Assembly (NCBI RefSeq): GCF_025698545.1
Contig: NC_068570.1
Span: 682,001-746,000 of the forward strand
DNA: 64,000 nucleotides
Direction: 5' to 3'
Origin: Gossypium raimondii
Taxonomy: Eukaryota > Streptophyta > Magnoliopsida > Malvales > Malvaceae
Shown: positions 1 through 11,712 of the stretch, one piece after another
Position numbering within the stretch: the stretch's first letter is position 1
How the letters are laid out: every line of letters starts with the position of its first letter
The notes under the pieces: generated by a model
The model's input: the letters and a program-made list of their open reading frames with translations, nothing else
The model's database searches: none
Told to the model about the DNA's origin: nothing
Position numbers and translations under genes: made by a program

Positions 1-1824
1 TTAACGCATTACTAGGTATGATATATTATCTTGTTTGGTAGAATATAAGGTTACTTAAAAGCACATTTTATAGTCATTGTTATAAAATTTATTTATTTTT
101 AACATGTATAAATATATAAGTTAAAAACAATTTTATACATGCCAATTGTTTATTTCACCAACAATGAATATTTAAAAATTTATGATAATATTAAAAATTA
201 GCATATATCACTCCAAATATATTAAATTGAAAATTAGTTAGGATGCGAGTTTGAAAAATAATATTGGATAAGTTGAATCACGAATTAATTAAAAAATTGG
301 TTGCTTCTCATTTTTTTTATATGAAAATTTTAATAATTTTTTAATCAAACTGGTCTAACCGACGAATCCATGACCTGACCAATATAATTGATCTTATTCT
401 GAAAACATTGTTTAAAAAAGAAAGAGTCCCTTTACGTTGTGCCTAGAGGTGTTCATGGGTAGGGTAGGGCTGGGTTTAAGTTTTGTTTAAACATGATATT
501 AACATACTTTATACTTGTCCAAGCCCAACCCAATCTAACATACGGCTGCCTAAAGACTAACTTAAACCCATTTTAGGCTCACCTATATTATTTTTATTTT
601 TAAAATTTTTTATTTTATTTTATTTAATAATTAACCATTATATATCTTTTTTTATTTATTGAATTTTTTATATAGTCATCTTAATATTATTTTAATGTTT
701 ACATTAGAATAGTATTATATACTTAATATTTATTTATTTTTTTACATGTTATAAAATACATAATATATAAAAATAGCATGATATAAAACATTATAACTTA
801 AAAACGGTTAGGACTTAGGCATTGAATGTTAAAACCGAGCCCAACCTATATTTTAAACGAATTTAATTTTCTTACTTTAACCCTTTTTCAAATTTAATAT
901 TTTTGCACAGACCCTCTCAAATTTGAACAGACCTTTAGACCTAAATAAGTAACTCGACCCATTAACAATTGTAATCATGCCCCACAAGCACCATGATTAT
1001 GTGTTTTTGCCATCTCCAAGCTTACTTGTTGGTGATTTTTATTTTTGGACAACTTTTGTCATGAATTTTGGTGATTCAATATCTCTCTTGTAATTACATT
1101 TTACAAGAGTTTAATTAATGTTAAAATATGTTATCCATTTTCATACTTTTCATAAATTTTAAATTTAATTTGTGTACTTTTATTTTTAAGAATTTAGTTT
1201 TTATATTTTTTAAATTTTAAAATTTAAGTCCAAATTAGTAACACTATAATTATTTTTGTCAAATTTGTTGGCGTGAAATTTTGAAATTAAAAAAAACTCA
1301 CTTGGTAGAAATATAACTAAAAATGTAACATTGTAATGAACCTAATTTAACAATATAATTTTAATGATGTTAACAATTAGACTTGAATTTTGAATTTTGA
1401 AAAGTAGAGACTAAATTCTTACAAATAAAAGTACATGGATTAAAATCCAAAATTAAGAAGAGTACAAGGATTTATAACATCTTTTTACCTTTAATTAATT
1501 GTGGTGTTAATCCTTTATATTGTTGAAATTTTTTATTTTTTAAAACTAATATAAAGTTTTGTTTAATGGCCTATGAAAATTAATTCTTACGCGGTACATT
1601 GTTGTCCCTTCTAACAATGTCGTCTTCAGGGTTTTAATCTCATCTCTCTATTTGAAACTGCAATGTGCCATACCACTTCAATAATAGATATTTGTAATTT
1701 AAATTCTTTATTTTAATTTAACATAATTTGATCCCTTTATTTTACAATGTTATTAGTAGGTTCAAATTGATAACATTATTAGTTATTGCATTTAAATTAA
1801 CAACGTGGATATTTTTCTTAAAAA
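1..1824 (+). repeat. Large direct repeat A, copy 1 (cut by window start)
   Basis: The sequence from base 1 recurs almost base for base at 2997-4796. The two copies share unique-looking text such as TTAACGCATTACTAGGTATG at their starts and diverge after TTTTTCTTAAAA. This copy is about 24 bases longer than the other, and the differences are mostly one- or two-base gaps, often in A or T runs. It contains older small repeats, including a family also seen near 9.5, 11.2 and 22.2 kb, but no credible coding sequence. Confidence 0.9.
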
Positions 1825-2996
1825 TTGGACCGAGAACTAATTAGGTACTAGTCCGGGAATGGCATTAAATCGCTTGACTCGAAAACCGGTACAAACCAGT
1901 TGAACCGACAAAAGATCGATAGAACTAGATTTTTAATATATTTTATTTTTATGAATTTTAATAATTTATTTAATCAAACTAGATATATTTGTTAGATCGA
2001 CAAACCAATGGCTCGACCAATTTGACTACCATCCGATTCAAAACTTTGAGTTAAACTGATTTTTTAACCCAATTCAACTAATTTGTATCAATTTGCGGAT
2101 CAACCAATCTAACCCTTATTCCAAATTAGTACACGACTGGCCCAATCCAAATTTTGAAAACAATGCAAATTGTCATTTCACTCTATTTCCCTTGTTTGGG
2201 GTTAATAAGTAAGGTTCCTTCTAGAGTTTAAAGACACCTCAAGTTTACACTCTCAAGTTATGGTCGAAGAGACAGTTTCATAACCCTCAAAATGAAGTGA
2301 TGGGAGCGGTTCTTTGTGTGATGTGGTGACATTATCGATCCAACACTTTGGATCTTTCTTTGTTGGAGTTTTGATCGGGTCATTACTTGATATATTGGCG
2401 AGCATTTTTCTTTTATTTTACTATGAGAACTTTGTGCCTTGCAAGTTGAAGTGTAAATGAATTGTCTTTTTGTTTCCAAGTATCTTAAAGATTGGGATAC
2501 TTAATTTGCCAAATCAAATCTCTGTTTTTATTTTTGTGTCTCGGATGTTTTATTTGATTCGTTAGCTTTTTCTTATGTAGTTTATTCGGTAATAAAATTA
2601 CGACTATCTTATCCATGTGGATTTAAAGGGTGAGGATATTCTTATATTTGGGTTTGCTTACTCTCCTCTATTCACGATCTTATAATTAATAATACTTCAA
2701 ATTATGAATGAATGATTGGCCTTAAAAAAGTTTGAGTTTGTGATTATCATGTTTTTGTTGCCTAATACAATATTTAATCATAATCTTTAAAAGATACAAG
2801 TCAAAATTATCAACACAACGAAACACATTAACTATTATAAAAGCTTGTTAAACCCATCGTTAATGTTTCTAACAGATAGCAACTTAGACCTACTTGTGAA
2901 GTTTTTACTTCATTTTCAATATAACATTTAGGGACATTTGGTTCATGAAATGTAATATTACTTTTGATAATAGGATTATCGAAATTTATTATTATC
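1825..2996. other. Non-repeated spacer between repeats A and A'
   Basis: This 1.2-kb stretch is absent from the second copy of repeat A. It is AT-rich and has no gene I can support. A 73-codon minus-strand frame at 2258-2479 has no recognisable features. The segment at 1840-2120 belongs to a dispersed family with motifs such as AACCGG and GACCAATT, also seen near 4.85, 7.2, 15.3 and 40.7 kb. Confidence 0.5.
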
Positions 2997-4796
2997 TTAA
3001 CGCATTACTAGGTATGATATATTATCTTGTTTGGTAGAATATAAGGTTACTTAAAAGCACATTTTATAGTCATTGTTATAAAATTTATTTATTTTAACAT
3101 GTATAAATATATAAGTTAAAAACAATTTTATACATGCCAATTGTTTATTTCACCAACAATGAATATTTAAAATTTATGATAATATTAAAAATTAGCATAT
3201 ATCACTCCAAATATATTAAATTGAAAATTAGTTAGGATGCGAGTTTGAAAAATAATATTGGATAAGTTGAATCACGAATTAATTAAAAATTGGTTGCTTC
3301 TCATTTTTTTATATGAAAATTTTAATAATTTTTAATCAAACTGGTCTAACGATAATCCATGACTGACCAATATAATTGATCTTATTCGAAAACATTGTTT
3401 AAAAAGAAAGAGTCCCTTTACGTTGTGCCTAGAGGTGTTCATGGGTAGGGTAGAATTTGGGTTTAAGTTTTGTTTAAACATGATATTAACATACTTTATA
3501 CTTGTCCAAGCCCAACCAATCTAACATACTACGCCTAAAGACTAACTTAAACCCATTTTAGGCTCACCTATATTATTTTTATTTTAAAATTTTTATTTTA
3601 TTTTATTTAATAATTAACCATTATATATCTTTTTTATTTATTGAATTTTTATATAGTCATCTTAATATTATTTTAATGTTTACATTAGAATAGTATTATA
3701 TACTTAATATTTATTTATTTTTTACATGTTATAAAATACATAATATATAAAAATAGCATGATATAAAACATTATAACTTAAAAGCGGTTAGGACTTAGGC
3801 ATTGAATGTTAAAACCGAGCCCAACCTATATTTTAAGCAATTTAATTTTCTTACTTTAACCCTTTTCAAATTTAATATTTTTGACAGACCCTCTCAAATT
3901 TGAACAGACCTTTAGACCTAAATAAGTAACTCGACCCATTAACAATTGTAATCATGCCCCACAAGCACCATGATTATGTGTTTTTGCCATCTCCAAGCTT
4001 ACTTGTTGGTGATTTTTATTTTTGGACAACTTTTGTCATGAATTTTTGGTGATTCAATATCTCTCTTGTAATTACATTTTACAAGAGTTTAATTAATGTT
4101 AAAATATGTTATCCATTTTCATACTTTTCATAAATTTTAAATTTAATTTGTGTACTTTTATTTTTAAGAATTTAGTTTTTATATTTTTTTAAATTTTAAA
4201 ATTTAAGTCCAAATTAGTAACACTATAATTATTTTTGTCAAATTTGTTGGCGTGAAATTTTGAAATTAAAAAAAACTCACTTGGTAGAAATATAACTAAA
4301 AATGTAACATTGTAATGAACCTAATTTAACAATATAATTTTAATGATGTTAACAATTAGACTTGAATTTTGAATTTTGAAAAGTAGAGAGACTAAATTCT
4401 TACAAATAAAAGTACATGGATTAAAATCCAAAATTAAGAAGAGTACAAGGATTTATAACATCTTTTTACCTTTAATTAATTGTGGTGTTAATCCTTTATA
4501 TTGTTGAAATTTTTATTTTTAAAACTAATATAAAGTTTTGTTTAATGGCCTATGAAAATTAATTCTTACGCGTACATTGTTGTCCCTTCTAACAATGTCG
4601 TCTTGAGTTTTAATCTCATCTCTATTTGAAACGCAATGTGCCATACCACTTCAATAATAGATATTTGTAATTTAAATTCTTTATTTTAATTTAACATAAT
4701 TTGATCCCTTTATTTTACAATGTTATTAGTAGGTTCAAATTGATAACATTATTAGTTATTGCATTTAAATTAACAACGTGGATATTTTTCTTAAAA
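2997..4796 (+). repeat. Large direct repeat A', copy 2
   Basis: Second copy of the 1-1824 segment, about 1.80 kb. Most differences from copy 1 are short deletions, with a few replaced clusters near 3450 and 3525. It runs directly into repeat B at 4479, whose first 318 bases are also the last part of A. That 318-bp piece therefore occurs three times, near 1500-1824, 4479-4796 and 6830-7152. Confidence 0.9.
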
Positions 4797-6829
4797 CGAG
4801 CATAAACATTCAATTGAATCAAGGTTTTCGAACCATATTGGTGATCGAATCGATCAAACCACCGTTCAATCGATTCAACCAGTTTATCTGGTTTGATTAA
4901 GTAAATCATTAAAATATAGAAAATCCGTTCAATTAATTTAACCCTTCTAATTGGACCAATACCCCAATTGATTCTCGGTCCATCCAATCGATATTGATTG
5001 GTATATACATTTATTATTTAAATAATATTGATTGAATTTATTGCATGATTGAATAACAATCAACTACATCAACATAATCATATTACCAATGGTGAATGTA
5101 TCTGATATATCCCTCTATTATAGGGATTTGATCACATTAGTCTCTTTACTATTAAATCGAACAATTTAATCCCGTACTATTAAAAATAATTAAATAAAGG
5201 TCAAATTAAAATAGAATTAACATTTACTATTTAAATTACATCATTTATAGTTTAACAAAGTTAATATTTTTAAAGTTTTTACAGGTTTGAAAACAAAGCC
5301 TTTTGTTTAGAATTAAACTACAATTGAAAAAGTAATTTTCAAGACATTTTTATACCGTAAATGTTAACTCATTCACAGTTTAGACTTATTTGATTATTTT
5401 TAATAGTGACTGAATTGATCCATTTAATAACAAAGGAATTAATTTGATCTGATCCTATGATACAAGAATCTCTTGAATACTTTAATCATTATCAATTCAC
5501 CAAATTATACAAATTTCAAACATAAACAATAAAATCATAGTTTCATCTTTTTGTAATGATAAAATGATCCCAACTTCCACATTGATTGATTTTATCTCCC
5601 AAGATGTGAAATTATTGCCAACAATAAGACTATGAATCCTATTAAAAGTATAGTTATCATTTCCAAGAAGATTATATAGTTGATGACCCCTCAACAAATG
5701 TCCCCACTTTACAAGTTAAAAATTTCAAAGGCTAATACTTTGGTTTGAATGTTTGAAATAGGAAGGAAAGGGACCTCACCTTAGTAACTTAAAGACCCAA
5801 ATTATGAATAGCTTTTCACTATTTAACATCATTTTGGCATTTGAAAATTGGCCAATCACCCACCCATATGATGATGCTTCTTATCTCTTTTTCCTTTCAC
5901 TACTTGCATCTTATACACTATCTTAAATATCCTAAATTTGTGTTTTTGTGTTATTAAAAGTTATTTTGATAAAATGAGTTTTATATTTATGAATTTTAAT
6001 CTTATTTAGTAAAGCCTCGATATATTTTAAACATTATGTCATCATCGAGTTGAGTTCAGTTCAATTAAGTTCGATTTGATTTTTTTGAATTTTTAGAATT
6101 GTAAATGTTAATTCAGTTCATTTTATTTTTAATCCTTTTATATTATTTTGGGTTTTTTTTAAATTTATTTTGATAAAATGAATTTTGTTGCATAATTTTT
6201 ATATTATTTGTTAAAATTTCTAAGTTTCGAGTAAATAAAAATAACCAATAACTTTTATATAACATCATAATTTTTTGAGTTATTTTCTCTATTTTAAATA
6301 TAGAATATTAATTTTTATATTATAAAGAATAAAATTAATTATGAATTAAATGTATTTCTAGAGACTTAATCCATTTTTTTATCCTTATCTTTTCTTGTTA
6401 TGCCTAAAATTACCAAATTAACTCTATAAATACAAGCATCACTAAAATGAATTATTCATAACTCCTCCCAACTTTTAAATAGGATGATAATATGCTTTAA
6501 CGCTCGAACTCACATCCTCCTACACTAACAACAATACCGATACTAACCGTGTAAAACTCAATCAGAATAGAGAAGGGATTGTATGAAACTATTATTCCAC
6601 ATCATTTTATCCATTTCCAATAAAAATTGACAAATCGGTTTTTCTTCCGATTTTTAGTATTTTAGTTGGATTTGAATTTTGATGAAGAAAAGTTAAAAAT
6701 TAAGAGAAAAAATCTAATTTATCATTTCGCTATTGAAAAGGGATAGAAATCACGTAAAATCACAGTTTCATACCATAATTTCTCATCAGCAATAGTAGTT
6801 TATTTTTAAAAAGTAAAAGATGTAATAAT
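4479..6829 (+). repeat. Large tandem repeat B, copy 1
   Basis: This 2.35-kb unit is followed head to tail by a second copy at 6830-9201. An identical 66-codon frame lies in both copies (5497-5697 and 7857-8057, minus strand) but shows no domain. The unit contains a short dispersed repeat near 6460-6560 that is also found near 41.9 and 53.1 kb. Compared with copy 2 it lacks single bases at several places in its last 400 bases. Confidence 0.9.
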
Positions 6830-9201
6830 AATTGTGGTGTTAATCCTTTATATTGTTGAAATTTTTATTTTTAAAACTAATATAAAGTTTTGTTTAATGG
6901 CCTATGAAAATTAATTCTTACGCGGTACATTGTTGTCCTTCTAACAATGTCGTCTTGTGGTTTTAATCTCATCTCTCTATTTGAAAGCGCAATGTGCCAT
7001 ACCACTTCAATAATAGATATTTGTAATTTAAATTCTTTATTTTAATTTAACATAATTTGATCCCTTTATTTTACAATGTTATTAGTAGGTTCAAATTGAT
7101 AACATTATTAGTTATTGCATTTAAATTAACAACGTGGATATTTTTCTTAAAAACGAGCATAAACATTCAATTGAATCAAGGTTTTCAGAACCATATTGGT
7201 GATCGAATCGATCAAACCACCAGTTCAATCGATTCAACCAGTTTATCTGGTTTGATTAAGTAAATCATTAAAAATATAGAAAATCCGTTCAATTAATTTA
7301 ACCCTTCTAATTGGACCAATACCCCAATTGATTCTCGGTCCATCCAATCGATATTGATTGGTATATACATTTATTATTTAAATAATATTGATTGAATTTA
7401 TTGCATGATTGAATAACAATCAACTACATCAACATAATCATATTACCAATGGTGAATGTATCTGATATATCCCTCTATTATAGGGATTTGATCACATTAG
7501 TCTCTTTACTATTAAATCGAACAATTTAATCCCGTACTATTAAAAATAATTAAATAAAGGTCAAATTAAAATAGAATTAACATTTACTATTTAAATTACA
7601 TCATTTATAGTTTAACAAAGTTAATATTTTTAAAGTTTTTACAGGTTTGAAAACAAAGCCTTTTGTTTAGAATTAAACTACAATTGAAAAAGTAATTTTC
7701 AAGACATTTTTATACCGTAAATGTTAACTCATCACAGTTTAGACTTATTTGATTATTTTTAATAGTGACTGAATTGATCCATTTAATAACAAAGGAATTA
7801 ATTTGATCTGATCCTATGATACAAGAATCTCTTGAATACTTTAATCTGTTATCAATTCACCAAATTATACAAATTTCAAACATAAACAATAAAATCATAG
7901 TTTCATCTTTTTGTAATGATAAAATGATCCCAACTTCCACATTGATTGATTTTATCTCCCAAGATGTGAAATTATTGCCAACAATAAGACTATGAATCCT
8001 ATTAAAAGTATAGTTATCATTTCCAAGAAGATTATATAGTTGATGACCCCTCAACAAATGTCCCCACTTTACAAGTTAAAAATTTCAAAGGCTAATACTT
8101 TGGTTTGAATGTTTGAAATAGGAAGGAAAGGGACCTCACCTTAGTAACTTAAAGACCCAAATTATGAATAGCTTTTCACTATTTAACATCATTTTGGCAT
8201 TTGAAAATTGGCCAATCACCCACCCATATGATGATGCTTCTTATCTCTTTTTCCTTTCACTACTTGCATCTTATACACTATCTTAAATATCCTAAATTTG
8301 TGTTTTTGTGTTATTAAAAGTTATTTTGATAAAATGAGTTTTATATTTATGAATTTTAATCTTATTTAGTAAAGCCTCGATATATTTTAAACATTATGTC
8401 ATCATCGAGTTGAGTTCAGTTCAATTAAGTTCGATTTGATTTTTTTGAATTTTTAGAATTGTAAATGTTAATTCAGTTCATTTTATTTTTAATCCTTTTA
8501 TATTATTTTGGGTTTTTTTAAATTTATTTTGATAAAATGAATTTTGTTGCATAATTTTTATATTATTTGTTAAAATTTCTAAGTTTCGAGTAAATAAAAA
8601 TAACCAATAACTTTTATATAACATCATAATTTTTGAGTTATTTTCTCTATTTTAAATATAGAATATTAATTTTTATATTATAAAGAATAAAATTAATTAT
8701 GAATTAAATGTATTTCTAGAGACTTAATCCATTTTTTTTATCCTTATCTTTTCTTGTTATGCCTAAAATTACCAAATTAACTCTATAAATACAAGCATCA
8801 CTAAAATGAATTATTCATAACTCCTCCCCAACTTTTAAATAGGATGATAATATGCTTTAACGCGCTCGAACTCACATCCTCCTACACTAACAACAATACC
8901 GATACTAACCGTGCTAAAACTCAATCAGCAATAGAGAAGGGATTGTATGAAACTATTATTCCACATCATTTTTATCCATTTCCAATAAAAAATTGACAAA
9001 TCAGGTTTTTCTTCCTGATTTTTAGTATTTTTAGTTGGATTTGAATTTTTTGATGAAGAAAAAGTTAAAAATTAAGAGAAAAAAATCTAATTTATCATTT
9101 CGCTATTGAAAAGGGATAGAAATCACGTAAAATCACAGTTTCATACCATAATTTCTCATCAGCAATAGTAGTTTATTTTTAAAAGTAAAAGATGTAATAA
9201 T
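6830..9201 (+). repeat. Large tandem repeat B', copy 2
   Basis: Near-identical to 4479-6829 and directly adjacent to it. The match ends at GATGTAATAAT near 9201, after which the sequence is single copy. This copy is about 21 bases longer than copy 1, again mostly from one-base differences. Confidence 0.9.
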
Positions 9202-10806
9202 CATTACTAACATAAATCTTTAGAAATACATCTAATAGAGCATTATTATAAATGATGGTGATGTGGAAAGCTTGCATAATTATCAGTATATTATGTATTA
9301 TCCAAAGATGTAATAATTATTATACTAACAAAAATCTTAGCAAAAAGCAAACACTATAATGGATCTAAACAGGCTGTTTTTCCTTTTCTAGAATCTAAGA
9401 AGGTGAAGCACTTTATCCACAATATATATATATATATATATGCTATTAAGTACTTATATTCTTTAAAATTTTATAATCTAATCTTTATACTTTTATTTTC
9501 AGGATTTTAGTGTGTATGACATTTTGAAATTTTAAAAAAATCACTTAATAGTTATATAATTGAAAAACTGATGTTGTAATAAAAAATTAACGGTGTTGAC
9601 AATTTAACTTGAATTTTAAAATCTATGTACGGAGGCTTATAATATATTTGAACCATTTTTCATTACTCGTAATTACGTTGGGTTTTGATAAAATTTAAAA
9701 TCAAACCGAATCAAACCATTAAAAGCAAAGTAAAGATTTCACAATTTACTTCTTTCATCTATAAAATTAAAATCCAAAATCTTACTTAAGATACATCGAA
9801 TTTTTATATCTCGACTCGATAAAACTATATAATTTATAAATCATGATTGAATGAGATTATTTTTTATGAAAGTGATGAAAGCCCTTTTGACCTAAATCTA
9901 ACACAAAGTGAATCTCTCTGCCAGTATCAATAATATATCATAAAAGAAATCAGAATCCAAAGCATAAAAAAGCAGATTTCTGCTTTGCTTTCTTTTGTGC
10001 TTTTGGTCTGATCTACCCATTTCTCTTAATTCTGTGACTAACAGCTCAGCTCATCCATTTTGGCCTTTTAAGCCTTTAGGCTTCAAATACTACATTATTT
10101 ATCCATTATAATTGAATTGTTGTATTTTTTAAGGTAAATTATATTGAATATGATTAAATTATTAGTAAGTTTATATTTTGATTACTTGATTTTAAAAAGT
10201 TATAAAATGTAAACTGAAATATTCAAAAGTTTTCATTTAAGTTATTAGGCTGTAAATTCCTTTTCTTTTTTAAGTTTGGTTAGTGAGCTTCAAGTGACGA
10301 TTTAATAATTGATACTGTGGATCAGTACCCATTGACGAGTAAAAGAAGATACCTTAGATCCAATCTGGTCTGATGGTTAGTGTCAAAGATCAGAGAAGAA
10401 ACTTGTTTGGGTTTTGGTTTGTGAATTCATAACATTCAAAACTGTTTCATGAAAAAATATTAAACTTTAGAAGAAAAAAAAATTTGAGCTTTTTATTAGT
10501 GCAAGAGGCGTGAAGAATACTGGCTCAAATCCCAAATGATTAGAAAGCAAAATGACCCAAGTTTAAAACAACTCAAACTCAAATCTGGCCCGAATTCAAA
10601 ATGACCCAAAACCAACCCGACCCGTCCAATTAACAAGTTGAAGAGTCTAAAAATGCTAGCATTAGTGCATCAAGTACAAGCTCAAATTCAAAATAATCAA
10701 AACTCTAAATAGTTGGTAGTCAAAAGGACTCAAACCTCAAATAATTCAAACTTGAAATTAAATCAACCAAAAATTGTCCCAAACCCAAATGATCCAACAA
10801 TTATAA
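9202..10806. other. Intergenic AT-rich stretch
   Basis: No gene is visible. A short (TA)n run of about 20 bases lies at 9422-9441. The part at 9450-9650 belongs to the same old family as 1155-1500, 11150-11570 and 22130-22460. The part at 10540-10800 is a degenerate short-period array built from variants of AAATGACCCAAAC. It resembles arrays near 26.1, 44.25 and 53.75 kb, and in reverse sense near 20.9 and 33.9 kb. Confidence 0.5.
10245..10530 (+). repeat. Dispersed repeat, copy 1 of a pair
   Basis: The segment containing GTGGATCAGTACCCAT and GTTTCATGAAAA resembles 26765-27030 in the same orientation. Both carry the same order of landmarks: TAGTGAGCT or TAATGAGCT, GGATCA-TACCCAT, GACGAGTAAAAGAA or a close variant, CCTTAGATC, and GTTTCATGAAAA. 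It has no coding capacity; probably a decayed non-autonomous transposon. Confidence 0.6.
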
Positions 10807-10956
10807 GGGTGGGTTTGGATCGGCGATTGAGTGCGGTGCAGTGCGTTTAGCTTACTTTTTGTCTCACGCTACAGTATCACTACAGTATCTAATCTCACCG
10901 CCACCGCTGTTTTTACACTAACCACAGGTAAACGCACCGCCCATCCAAACTCACCC
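10807..10956. mobile_element. Tourist-like (PIF/Harbinger type) MITE, 150 bp
   Basis: Ends are GGGTGGGTTTGGAT on the left and ATCCAAACTCACCC on the right, which are inverted repeats. TAA lies directly outside both ends (10804-10806 and 10957-10959), the three-base target duplication typical of PIF/Harbinger elements. The interior is GC-richer than its surroundings and carries no frame. It sits about 750 bases upstream of the proteasome gene. Confidence 0.8.
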
Positions 10957-11149
10957 TAAGTTTAAATTCACCTGATTCAAATTAACCAGGCCCAAATATT
11001 AAAGATTCATTTGGGTCAATTCCTTAGAGTGCAATCCAAAATCAGGCTAATAGCCCATTTACTCAATGTCAAGAAGCCTTATCAGTGACCCAACCTATGT
11101 ACTGGGGCAGACTCAAACCATGAAAAGGCCCAATATTGTCTTTAGGTTA

Positions 11150-11570
11150 AAATATGATGTTAGTCCCTATACTTTGTCAAAATTTAAAGTCCTATACTTA
11201 ATTTTACTTTTCCAATTTAAAATTTTCAGTGCAATAATTAACGTCATTAGTATTTGGTTAAATATTCCACAAGTCCTTTTAATTTTTATGAATTTTGAAT
11301 ATAGTGTATATATTTTTATTTCTAGCAGCTTAGTCCTCTACTTTTTAAATTTCAAAATTCAAGTCCAACGATTAACGATATTAAAATTATTTTATTAAAT
11401 TTATGTTTATTACAATATCAGTTTTTAATTACAATGCTACCAAGTGAGTATTTTATTATTTCAAAATGTAACACCATCCAATTAAAAAAAAGTGTTAACA
11501 ATTGATCTTGAAATTTGAGGACTAAATATCAAAATTTTGTAAAAGTAAAAGTACTATAAACAAAATTTAA
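11150..11570. repeat. Dispersed non-coding repeat
   Basis: Text such as TTAGTCCCTATACTTT, AAATTCAAGTCCAAC and TTAACAATTGATCTTGAA recurs, with drift, near 1155-1500, 4155-4480, 9450-9650 and 22130-22460. The two halves are partly complementary, suggesting a fold-back MITE. It lies immediately before the likely 5' leader of the proteasome gene. Confidence 0.5.
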
Positions 11571-11712
11571 CCCTTTTACTATGGGTGTTTTCTCTCTCTT
11601 TGTCTTGAAGAAGAAGAAAAGAAGAAAAAAACCCTCTTAAATTAGAGTCCAGAGAAGAAGAAACAAGGGGAAAAATCAAGTTTTTTTTTTCTTTTGTAGA
11701 ATCAAATAGATA

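Noticed and set aside
5497..8057. Identical 66-codon minus-strand frames at 5497-5697 and 7857-8057
   Set aside because: Identity only reflects the duplicated DNA; the frame is AT-rich, has no domain and no gene-like context.
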